A stretch of 12,760 nt of DNA from Ruminococcus sp. (GTDB lineage: Bacteria > Bacillota > Clostridia > Oscillospirales > Acutalibacteraceae). Positions within the stretch are counted from its first letter, which is position 1. Each line of letters starts with the position of its first letter. Under the pieces are notes generated by a model. The model saw only the letters and a list, made by a program, of their open reading frames with translations, was not told where the DNA came from and searched no databases. Positions 6,002-12,760 of the stretch are shown in pieces. Location: positions 1 to 12,760 of the forward strand of contig SFIQ01000038.1 in assembly GCA_004555265.1 (NCBI GenBank). Reading direction: 5' to 3'. The position numbers and the translations under genes are program-made.

Positions 6002-6775
6002 ATGTCTGTGCAATACAACAAGGTAGAAATCTGCGGGGTCAACACATCGAAATTGCAGGTACTCAAAGAGGCGGAAAAAATCGAACTGCTCAAAAAAATG
6101 CACGACGGCGACCGTTCGGCGCGTGAGAAACTCATCAACGGCAATTTGCGGCTGGTGCTGTCGGTCATTCAGCGGTTTCAAAACCGCGGCGAGCACCCCG
6201 ACGATTTGTTTCAAGTGGGCGTTATCGGGCTGATGAAAGCCATAGACAATTTCGATATTTCGCAAAATGTCCGTTTTTCCACCTATGCCGTGCCGATGAT
6301 TATCGGCGAGGTGCGCCGCTATTTGCGTGACAACAACGCCTTACGCGTCAGCCGTTCGATGCGCGACACCGCCTACCACGCCATGCAGGCAAAAGAAAAA
6401 CTGCAAACAAAGCTCAACCGCGACCCGACGATGGAGGAAATCGCCAAAGAACTCGATCGCCCCGTTTGTGATGTGGTGATTGCCTTAGAGGCGATTGTCG
6501 AGCCTGTGTCGCTGTATGAGCCCGTATATGCCGACGGCGGCGAGCCGATTTATGTGATGGATCAGGTCGGCTCCCCCGAAACCGACCGTGATTGGCTCGA
6601 CGAAATTGTGATGAAAGAGACGATTAAAGCCCTTTCCCCGCGCGAAAAGAAAATTTTGTCGTTGCGGTTTATGCAGGGCAAAACGCAAACCGAGGTTGCC
6701 GACGAAATCGGTATTTCACAAGCGCAGGTGTCGCGTCTTGAAAAAGGCGCATTAAAACGCATTAAAGGGCAATAA
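6002..6775 (+). CDS. sigG: RNA polymerase sporulation sigma factor SigG
   Basis: SigG directs late forespore gene expression during endospore formation. The 257-residue protein has the SigG hallmark N-terminus NKVEICGVNTSKL (6-18), region 2 (about 46-112) with DDLFQVGVIGLMKAIDNFD and RFSTYAVPMIIGEVRRYLRD (91-110), region 3 (about 120-170) and the region 4 helix-turn-helix TQTEVADEIGISQAQVSRLE (228-247). The ATG at 6002 lies only three bases after AAGGAAG's GGA; a GTG at 6008 has better spacing to AAGGA and would shorten the protein by two residues, so the true start is uncertain. In Bacillus and many Clostridia sigG follows spoIIGA-sigE; here it follows a CapA-like gene and a terminator and is a single-gene unit. 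Its presence implies a spore-forming lineage. Confidence 0.96.
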   Translation: MSVQYNKVEICGVNTSKLQVLKEAEKIELLKKMHDGDRSAREKLINGNLRLVLSVIQRFQNRGEHPDDLFQVGVIGLMKAIDNFDISQNVRFSTYAVPMIIGEVRRYLRDNNALRVSRSMRDTAYHAMQAKEKLQTKLNRDPTMEEIAKELDRPVCDVVIALEAIVEPVSLYEPVYADGGEPIYVMDQVGSPETDRDWLDEIVMKETIKALSPREKKILSLRFMQGKTQTEVADEIGISQAQVSRLEKGALKRIKGQ

Positions 6776-6790
6776 AAGTCTCCGGTACCC

Positions 6791-6832
6791 AAAAACGGGG
6801 CTGTAAAAAACTTTCGTTTTTTTACAGCCCCG
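6791..6832 (-). terminator. Strong terminator between sigG and the glycosidase operon
   Basis: A perfect 15-bp stem, CGGGGCTGTAAAAAA (6796-6810) with TTTTTTACAGCCCCG (6818-6832), has a seven-base loop. On the minus strand it is followed by TTTTT (6795-6791), so it fits the end of the glycosidase operon. On the plus strand no T-run follows beyond the T's in the stem, but the hairpin may also help end sigG transcripts. The two genes converge on it. Confidence 0.88.
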
Positions 6833-6858
6833 TGTGTTGTTGATAAAGATTGCAAAAT

Positions 6859-9264
6859 TTACCCTTGCGGCGCTTCCATATCGCAAAGCGACTCTAAAAG
6901 CCACGCGCGTAACGCGCGGTTTTTCACGCGGGCGGCAGCAGACTGTGCGCCCTGCAAGGTCTTTTGCCTTTTAATGCCATTGTAGGAAATGCTCTTTTTG
7001 TTGTTCACACCGTTATACAGGGTGAAAATTTTGCGAACACGCTCGGTGTACGGCGGGTTTTGCTTTGCCGTCACCCCCGAAAGCGTCACCGAAACCGCCG
7101 TCTCCACCGAAACGGGCGGCAAAGTAACGATTGTGCCGTTTTCGGGTGTGCTTTGCACCGTGACTTCCATATTTTCGCCGTTTGCCGTTGCCGTAACAGA
7201 AGCGGCGGACAGCACATCGGCAAAATGCAAAGTAAAATTGCGCGTTTGCGGCAGATACGGCGCTTGCGTTGTACCCGACAGGGTAAAAGTCAGCGTGTCG
7301 CCGTTTTCTTGGAGTTGCATTTGTGTCAAACTGCACGCGCCGTTTTTAAAATCGTTGGTTTCGCCGTCATCCTCATACAGCGTAAATGCCCCGTTGCCGC
7401 GGTACAGCCGCACGGTCAAATTTTCGGGATTGGCGGATGAATTGCCCCGGTCGCCCGACAGCGGCACAATCGCGCCGCTTTTTGCAAACACGGGAATGGA
7501 ATTCAAATCGCTGTGCACCTTGACGGTTTTACCGCCTTTGTAAATTTCGCCCGTAAAGAAATTCGTCCAGCGCCCTTTCGGCAGATACACCGCCGTTTCG
7601 GCGCGTTTGGTGTGCTTATCACAAGGCGAGGTCACGGGGCAGACCAACAGTTCACTGCCGAACAAATAGCCGTTTTTGCACGCGTAAGCCGCTTTTTCCG
7701 TAGGGTTGGTATAATACAGCGGCTCGCACAGCGCACGCCCCTCGGCGTGATTGCGGTAGTTCATACTGTAAATATAGGGAATGAGTTTGTGGCGCAAACG
7801 AAGCGCCTCGGTTGCAAGCGTTTCGGCAGTCCACGAATAATTCCACGGCTCTTTGCCGAACAAATCGTTTTGCGTGGAGTGTAACCGCAGTATAGGCGCA
7901 AATACGCCAAACTGCACCCAACGAATATACAACTCGTCATTGTGCTCGCCGAAATGGTGCCCGCCGATGTCGTGACTCCACCAAGTATAGCCGCAGTTTG
8001 CCGCCGTGGCGGTGAAATACGGCTGGAAGTTTAAAACCTTCCAATTCATTGCCGTATCGCCCGAAAATCCAAGCGGATAGCGGTGCGAGCCGATACCGGC
8101 ATAGCGCGACAGAATCAGGGGACGGTGCGTATCCCTGCCGTTGTCGAAATAATGATAATGGTTCAAACTCCACAGCGGGTCAAGACCCGCAAGTTTGCTC
8201 TTTGTCCCCTGTTGCCAGTCAATCCACCAGAAGTCCACGCCGTCTGCCTCGTGCTTGTGGTGCCCGATGTCCATATAACTGTTGATGAATTTTGCGTCGG
8301 CAATGTCGAATTCCACCGTTTCTTTTTCGTTCTTATTTACACCCATCGCGTCCGCGATTTCGTCATAGCAATCCTCAAACCAACGGAAGCCGTCCGCCGG
8401 GTGCAAATTCAAAGTGGTTTTTAAGCCCTGCCTATGTAAAAACTGCAAAAAGCCCTGCGGATCGGGGAACAAATCCGTATTCCAACTGTATCCCGTCCAA
8501 CCGCTGACGCCGCCCCAATGGTGTTTGCCGAAATTGCCGTCAAAATGTTTCTCTAATTTCACCCAATGCCAATCCATATCGACGGTGGCAACGGTCAAGG
8601 GAATCTCCTTGCGCGCAAATTCGAGCATCAAATTTTCGTATTCCGCCTGTTTGTATGGGTAATAGCGGCTCCACCAGTTGCCCAGCGCAAACCGCGGCAC
8701 CAACGGGACCTCGCCCGAAAGCGCATACAGTGCTTGCACCGCGCCGATATAATCCGTGCCGAACGCAAACACATACAAATCCTGCTCTGCCGTTTCGCGC
8801 GGGTGCACCAACCCGTCCTCGCCGAACAGCAGAGATTTGCTGTCGTCAAACAGCGCAACGCCGTCCGAGGAGATTACCCCGTCTTTTAAGGGAATGGCGC
8901 CGAAGGTGCCGTCGAGCGTGCGCGCCGTACCCTTTAAATTGTGTTTCGGATTGGGGCGAACGGTTTTGCCGTCGATTTTCACCGTCAGCACCTTGCCGTT
9001 TTGGGTGTTCACGGTAAATTCCGCCTTGTCGGTGGTAATCACCGTATGCTTTCCGTTTTGTTTTGCAGCAAACTGCACCTTGCCGTGGTCACGAAACCAA
9101 ATGCTTTGCGTCGGCATATCTGTAAAGTCTTTTGCCTTGTCAAACTCCACACGAATCACGCGGTCAAGCAATACGGAAATGCGCGTATTCCCTACCGTTA
9201 CCATGTTTTCGGGCAATGCCGAACCTTTTGTGTGCGCAATTAAATGCGCGTGCAGTTGTTCCAT
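6859..9264 (-). CDS. Glycoside hydrolase family 31 alpha-glycosidase
   Basis: The 801-residue enzyme is expected to cleave alpha-linked sugars from non-reducing ends with retention. It has an N-terminal beta-sandwich (about 20-170), a TIM barrel (about 190-500) and C-terminal beta domains (about 535-735). Catalytic motifs are clear: DFWWIDWQQG (344-353, nucleophile Asp349), LSRYAGIGSHRYPLGFSGDT (385-404, acid/base Asp403) and WWSHDIGG (428-435). GH31 includes alpha-glucosidases, alpha-xylosidases, alpha-galactosidases and alpha-N-acetylgalactosaminidases; specificity cannot be read here. There is no signal peptide, so it is probably cytoplasmic. A basic, helical tail follows the last beta domain (about 740-801). 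The ATG has GGAGGGAG six bases upstream. It lies 20 bases after the GH36-like gene, same strand, and is last in the operon. Confidence 0.93.
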   Translation of the reverse strand: MEQLHAHLIAHTKGSALPENMVTVGNTRISVLLDRVIRVEFDKAKDFTDMPTQSIWFRDHGKVQFAAKQNGKHTVITTDKAEFTVNTQNGKVLTVKIDGKTVRPNPKHNLKGTARTLDGTFGAIPLKDGVISSDGVALFDDSKSLLFGEDGLVHPRETAEQDLYVFAFGTDYIGAVQALYALSGEVPLVPRFALGNWWSRYYPYKQAEYENLMLEFARKEIPLTVATVDMDWHWVKLEKHFDGNFGKHHWGGVSGWTGYSWNTDLFPDPQGFLQFLHRQGLKTTLNLHPADGFRWFEDCYDEIADAMGVNKNEKETVEFDIADAKFINSYMDIGHHKHEADGVDFWWIDWQQGTKSKLAGLDPLWSLNHYHYFDNGRDTHRPLILSRYAGIGSHRYPLGFSGDTAMNWKVLNFQPYFTATAANCGYTWWSHDIGGHHFGEHNDELYIRWVQFGVFAPILRLHSTQNDLFGKEPWNYSWTAETLATEALRLRHKLIPYIYSMNYRNHAEGRALCEPLYYTNPTEKAAYACKNGYLFGSELLVCPVTSPCDKHTKRAETAVYLPKGRWTNFFTGEIYKGGKTVKVHSDLNSIPVFAKSGAIVPLSGDRGNSSANPENLTVRLYRGNGAFTLYEDDGETNDFKNGACSLTQMQLQENGDTLTFTLSGTTQAPYLPQTRNFTLHFADVLSAASVTATANGENMEVTVQSTPENGTIVTLPPVSVETAVSVTLSGVTAKQNPPYTERVRKIFTLYNGVNNKKSISYNGIKRQKTLQGAQSAAARVKNRALRAWLLESLCDMEAPQG

Positions 9265-9284
9265 AGTCTCCCTCCAAAAGGCGA

Positions 9285-11990
9285 TTATTTCAAAGCGTCA
9301 AACGGCAATGCCGTATCGTAATAGGTGTATTCCGTCACCGCGCCGTTTACCTGCACCTCGGTGTCACGAATCGGCGCAAACAAATGCTTTTCGGAATATG
9401 CGCCGCCCGAAAGCACACCGTCGGTGTAAATTTTCACCATGCCGTTGCGCTCACGCACAATGTCGGCGCGCGCAAATTTTCTTTCGGAAATCTCGGCGTC
9501 GGATTTGACTTTCAGCCCCGCGCAGTCGACAATCAACTTGCCGCCCGAAACGGAAACCACCAAATCCTTGCCCTGTGTAAACAATACGCCGTCTTTCGGT
9601 GCATTCGCAAGGCAAAGCCGCAAGGTGAAATCGCTGTCCCCTGTATAAGCGCCCGGCAAAACGCCGTTTTCGTGATAGGTCACTTCCACGCTGTCGCTGT
9701 AATCGTTTCCGTACAGATCCGCGACCTGCATTTGCACCGTTGCCGTTTCGCCGTTTTTGAGTGCTTGCGGCAAGGTTACACGCACTTCGCTGTAATTTTC
9801 AAGCAAAGTTACATCGAGCGATGCGCCGTCTTTTGTAAAGGTATTTTCCTTTACAACAATATGCTTGTCAAAAGTCAACTGCGCGGTATTTGCCGCCGTC
9901 ATTTTTGCACGCAAAAGGCGCGGCGCGTTGGTTTCGGGTTTGCCGAAACGGAAAATGCGAATTTCGTGCGCACCCAAATCGAGCGTCACCGTATCGCCGT
10001 AGTTATAAACCGTTTGCGAAACCGCCTCGGTATACGGGAGCACCGTCACACAGGTCATCTCTGCCGCGCCCTCGCCCACGCCGATGACGCGATCCAAGGT
10101 AAAGGCGAAACTCTGCGGGCGATTCAGCGGGTTGCGCACCGAAACAATGCCCTCGGCGCCCTCCCACGCGGAATAGCCATACACCGCGCCCGTGTCGGGC
10201 GATTCGCCGATTAACTTCGCGTTGCGCAGAATGTGGAAATTGTCTGCAATAAATTTGAGTACATCGGCGTTGATACGCCATTTGGCATCATTGAACAAAT
10301 TGAAACTGTAATACAATTCCCAAAACGCCGTGCCGCGTGTGGAAATCATATACATATATTTGCGAAATTCGTCATCGGTCATTTGGATTTTCGCCGTGTT
10401 GCCGTAAATCGGCTCGTGGTTATACATATTCGACAGCGGAAACTGATAGCAACGGGTGCGGTGAAAATCGAAATAGCAACTGTCACGGTAGGTGAGCATT
10501 TTGTCGTAATCCTTGCCGTGCATTTCCTCGCCGTTTTTGGTTTTATCTGTAAAGTTGATATCCTCGGCATTCTGCATCCAAAGACTTTCCGAGAACTGCA
10601 AATACCACGGGCTTGCGTTGCTGTAACTGGTTTGGTTAATCCAAAGGGATTTGCCCGCCGCCGTGCGCGCAGAACGCATCTTTCGGAAAATGGCAATCCA
10701 ATTTTCCCAATGGTCGGTAAAGCAGTACATATCCTGATAGCCGCCCGTGGGGTGCCCGTGTTTTTTGCTCGGGCAGGATCTTTGCAAAAAGCCGTCCAAT
10801 TTCCAATAATTGATGTCAAAGCGCTCCATATAATCAAGGAACAAGTTTTCTAACTTCTCTTGATAGCCGTGGTGCGCGGTGCAAACATCAAGCGAGCGTC
10901 GGTTATAGCCGCCGTTGCCCGCTTTTTGCACATGCTTTGCGAATTTCGGTGTTTGCGTGGTGTAGCCGCCGCGCGGACCGAGCCACAGCCCGAAGTTCGA
11001 GGCAAAATGCTTGGCGAGGGCGGCGCTGTCATACAGTTCATTCGGGAATTTGTCGTTAAAGCACCAAAAGCCTTTATTGTAATCCGGCCATCCGTCATCT
11101 ACAACATAAGACCGGACAGGCGGCACGCCGTTTTGCGTCATCCCCTTTTCGATTTCAAAGAAGGAATTTTGAATATTGTCCTTGTCAATATTGAGCATAT
11201 GGTCAAACCACGAATTGTACTGCGTGCGCAAATACACGGGCACGGAAATGTCGCGGATATAGTCCAAAAAATCTGCCCGAATCACTTCCATATCGAGACT
11301 TCTCGCCGCGCCGAACACGGTTTTCCAAGTGGCATATTCTTTTTCGCCTTTGGAAAGTTCCCCGAAGGTTTTCCCCGCATAATAGCGTGTGCGGGCGACA
11401 CCTGCTTCAATATCGTTGTCGCTCGCGGGAAATTCACTGCCCATAAACAGCCCGTTTAAATAAATCGGCTGCCCGAGCGCAGAGTGGAATTCGGAAATCC
11501 CCGTCTTTTTCATATCGGGGCGGCTCCACTTCTGCTTGATGTCGCGCGGAACGGAAATATACTCCGTGTCAATCGAGTCAATGCGCGCGTGGGCGTCTGC
11601 CGTCAATTTGATATATTTATGCATATACGGCTTATCGCCGATTTCGTACACTTCCGTCAGCAAATAATGCACACCGAGCGCATAAAGCGGGGCAAAACGG
11701 ATTTCGAGAATTTTTTTGCCGTCTTTCTCTTGTGTTAAAATATCCGCTACGGTGAGCATGGAACTTTTAATCACCGCGGTTTTTTTGCGTCTCACCAAAA
11801 CGCGCACCACAAACTCCTCCGAGCAAGGTTGAAATTCGAGCGCAATGGGTTCGTCGGTTCGACGGTTGGTCACCGATACGGTACGGATACGGTTTTCCTC
11901 TGTCAGTGCGAGCGTGCGCACCAAATAGGCGTTCCCGATGGCAATCTGCCCGTTGCCGCTTTCAATAAAGGCTTCGGTCGGATAGTTCAT
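9285..11990 (-). CDS. Large GH36-like (clan GH-D) glycosidase with C-terminal beta domains
   Basis: The 901-residue protein looks like a retaining alpha-galactosidase-type enzyme, but the match is by motif and layout only. An N-terminal beta-sandwich (about 1-245) is followed by a barrel with YNSWFDHMLNID (258-269), YVVDDGWPDYNKGFW (295-309), FGLWLGPRGGY (333-343) and FDINYWKLDGF (391-401), where Asp399 is the probable nucleophile. The stretch LWMQNAEDINF (470-480) is where the acid/base would be expected. Two or three beta domains follow (about 600-685, 690-775, 780-895), the last resembling a lectin/LamG-type fold. No signal peptide is present. The ATG at 11990 has AGGAGG seven bases upstream and overlaps the previous stop (ATGA); a longer in-frame start at 12065 is rejected because it lies inside the upstream gene. 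The substrate is unknown. Confidence 0.78.
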   Translation of the reverse strand: MNYPTEAFIESGNGQIAIGNAYLVRTLALTEENRIRTVSVTNRRTDEPIALEFQPCSEEFVVRVLVRRKKTAVIKSSMLTVADILTQEKDGKKILEIRFAPLYALGVHYLLTEVYEIGDKPYMHKYIKLTADAHARIDSIDTEYISVPRDIKQKWSRPDMKKTGISEFHSALGQPIYLNGLFMGSEFPASDNDIEAGVARTRYYAGKTFGELSKGEKEYATWKTVFGAARSLDMEVIRADFLDYIRDISVPVYLRTQYNSWFDHMLNIDKDNIQNSFFEIEKGMTQNGVPPVRSYVVDDGWPDYNKGFWCFNDKFPNELYDSAALAKHFASNFGLWLGPRGGYTTQTPKFAKHVQKAGNGGYNRRSLDVCTAHHGYQEKLENLFLDYMERFDINYWKLDGFLQRSCPSKKHGHPTGGYQDMYCFTDHWENWIAIFRKMRSARTAAGKSLWINQTSYSNASPWYLQFSESLWMQNAEDINFTDKTKNGEEMHGKDYDKMLTYRDSCYFDFHRTRCYQFPLSNMYNHEPIYGNTAKIQMTDDEFRKYMYMISTRGTAFWELYYSFNLFNDAKWRINADVLKFIADNFHILRNAKLIGESPDTGAVYGYSAWEGAEGIVSVRNPLNRPQSFAFTLDRVIGVGEGAAEMTCVTVLPYTEAVSQTVYNYGDTVTLDLGAHEIRIFRFGKPETNAPRLLRAKMTAANTAQLTFDKHIVVKENTFTKDGASLDVTLLENYSEVRVTLPQALKNGETATVQMQVADLYGNDYSDSVEVTYHENGVLPGAYTGDSDFTLRLCLANAPKDGVLFTQGKDLVVSVSGGKLIVDCAGLKVKSDAEISERKFARADIVRERNGMVKIYTDGVLSGGAYSEKHLFAPIRDTEVQVNGAVTEYTYYDTALPFDALK

Positions 11991-12454
11991 TTTGTTTCCT
12001 CCTGCTCGTTTGCGAATAATATTTTTTCGGCGGCAGCGGCGGCGTCCGCCACCAACTGCACACAAGGCCGTTTTTTATAATACTGTTCTGTGCGCGCTTC
12101 GGGGGTGGGATTTTCGTCGGCTTTTGACAGCCCCAACAACTCGCGGCACACAATGGACGGGTTTTCTTTTTTGAATTCGGCGGCGATTTCCTGCACAACC
12201 TCGTAAGTCTTTTTCTTCGCTTCGCGGTCCTCGCCGTCTGTTGCGCCGTATACCATACCCGCAAGCATTGCCGCGCCCGAAACCGCGCCGCAGACCTCGC
12301 GCATTCTGCCGACGCCGCCGCCCAAGCCCGCCGACACACGCAGAGCGGTTTGCTCGTCCATGCCGATTTTTTCGCTGAATGCGGCGAATACCGCCTGCGA
12401 GCAGTTAAAGCCGCTTTTGAATAATTCGACCGCGCGGTCTGTGTATTTTGACAT
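11987..12454 (-). CDS. C_GCAxxG_C_C family protein
   Basis: The 155-residue protein belongs to a small family defined by spaced cysteines. Four are seen: FNCSQAVF (Cys18), REVCGAVSGA (Cys55, the GCAxxG-like core), IVCRELLG (Cys103) and RPCVQL (Cys131). A Gly-rich stretch, GLGGGVGRM (43-51), precedes the second cysteine. Members are thought to bind a metal or cofactor or take part in redox chemistry, but no function is established. It is soluble, with no signal peptide or membrane segment. The ATG has GAGG eight bases upstream. Its stop overlaps the start of the GH36-like gene by four bases, so the two are likely translated together, an odd partnership with no obvious biochemical reason. Confidence 0.9.
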   Translation of the reverse strand: MSKYTDRAVELFKSGFNCSQAVFAAFSEKIGMDEQTALRVSAGLGGGVGRMREVCGAVSGAAMLAGMVYGATDGEDREAKKKTYEVVQEIAAEFKKENPSIVCRELLGLSKADENPTPEARTEQYYKKRPCVQLVADAAAAAEKILFANEQEETK

Positions 12455-12485
12455 AGAAAACGCCTCGTTTCTCTATTGGATTTCG

Positions 12486-12716
12486 CTAATATTCAATGCC
12501 CTCGACTGCCGAAATACCGTTTTCGTATGGATGGCGCACACAGCGGATTTCGGAAATACAGTCTGCCTTATCTAAAATGCTTTGCGGAAAATACCGCCCC
12601 GTGAGCACAATATGCACACGTTCGGGCAACGCCTGCAAATAGGAAAGCAGGGCGCTTTCCGTAAGGTGAGGGGAGTCGAACACAATATGCCGAAAATTTG
12701 ATATTACGGTGCATTT
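12486..12716 (-). pseudogene. C-terminal part of a corrinoid adenosyltransferase (CobO/BtuR type)
   Basis: The frame ends with LPERVHIVLTGRYFP, ADCISEIRCVRHPY and GISAVEGIEY, matching the C-terminus of CobO/BtuR (in E. coli: VIITGR, ADTVSELRPVKHAF, GIDY), the enzyme that adenosylates cobinamide/cob(I)alamin. Only about 75 residues are in frame; the family needs about 170-200, including a P-loop that would lie upstream. A TGA at 12719-12717 closes the frame, and the possible GTG start at 12683 has no ribosome binding site. The usual Asp-Glu after the Walker B strand reads Asp-Ser here, and the following loop is about seven residues shorter than in E. coli. Another frame stays open to the window edge, so a frameshift or internal deletion in a longer gene is possible. 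It is first of the genes seen in the minus-strand operon. Confidence 0.7.
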
Positions 12717-12732
12717 TCACTTTTTCACCGTT

Positions 12733-12750
12733 GTCGGGCGTCAGCCCGAC
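12733..12750. repeat. Perfect GC-rich palindrome near the right edge
   Basis: GTCGGGC (12733-12739) pairs with GCCCGAC (12744-12750) around GTCA. It lies 14 bases beyond the in-frame stop that truncates the CobO-like frame. It resembles the palindrome at 487-508 in type but not in sequence. It could be an intergenic repeat or part of a coding frame that continues outside the window. Confidence 0.5.
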
Positions 12751-12760
12751 TGCCGTCTCA

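Noticed and set aside
8756..9508. Long plus-strand frame of 250 codons opposite the glycosidases
   Set aside because: Antisense shadow of GH31 and GH36-like genes; no start signals or recognisable domain.
11991..12065. N-terminal extension of the GH36-like protein to 12065
   Set aside because: It lies within the upstream gene in another frame, has an Arg/Gly-rich nonsense-like composition, and the ATG at 11990 has an ideal AGGAGG.
1..12760. CRISPR array, transposase, integrase, toxin-antitoxin or defence system
   Set aside because: No regularly spaced direct repeats and no proteins of these families were seen on either strand.

Overview
The window looks like a chromosomal segment of a spore-forming Clostridia, most likely an Oscillospirales/Ruminococcaceae-type gut Firmicute. 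The evidence is a recognisable sporulation sigma factor SigG, strong GGAGG-type ribosome binding sites, a C_GCAxxG_C_C family protein, the CapA-like protein, and mid-GC codon use. This placement is inferred from gene content and not from a phylogenetic marker.

Layout. (1) 1-220 has no convincing gene. It holds several small hairpins and a tRNA T-arm-like sequence that is an exact 15-bp inverted copy of part of the neighbouring tRNA. (2) tRNA-Gln(CUG) lies on the minus strand at 259-332, with a textbook promoter (353-381) and a hairpin terminator (223-258). (3) A minus-strand pair follows: a small nitroreductase (2034-2570) and a coupled polytopic membrane protein (524-2032). (4) A compact divergent promoter region (2571-2698) separates this pair from a plus-strand operon: nicotinate phosphoribosyltransferase pncB, an inorganic pyrophosphatase ppa that is broken by an internal deletion, and a membrane-anchored CapA-like protein. 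The operon ends in a strong terminator (5922-5958). (5) sigG (6002-6775) follows on the plus strand. (6) From the right edge down to 6859, a minus-strand operon runs: a fragment of a corrinoid adenosyltransferase (CobO/BtuR-like), a C_GCAxxG_C_C cysteine-motif protein, a large GH36-like (clan GH-D) glycosidase, and a GH31 alpha-glycosidase. It ends in a 15-bp-stem terminator at 6796-6832.

How the genes fit together. PncB makes nicotinate mononucleotide and releases pyrophosphate. An overlapping ppa would remove that product and pull the reaction forward, so the pairing makes metabolic sense and the damage to ppa is notable. The two glycosidases are adjacent, co-directional and lack signal peptides, which suggests cytoplasmic breakdown of an imported alpha-linked oligosaccharide. 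No transporter is in view. The cysteine-motif protein overlaps the glycosidase start by four bases (ATGA), so translation of the two is probably coupled.

I did not find a clear new defence, mobile or regulatory system. The most interesting items are the large GH36-like enzyme of uncertain family coupled to a redox-type protein, two frame-broken housekeeping genes in one short window, the mirrored tRNA-end structure at 196-284, and a possible sporulation promoter -10 element buried in the terminator just upstream of sigG.
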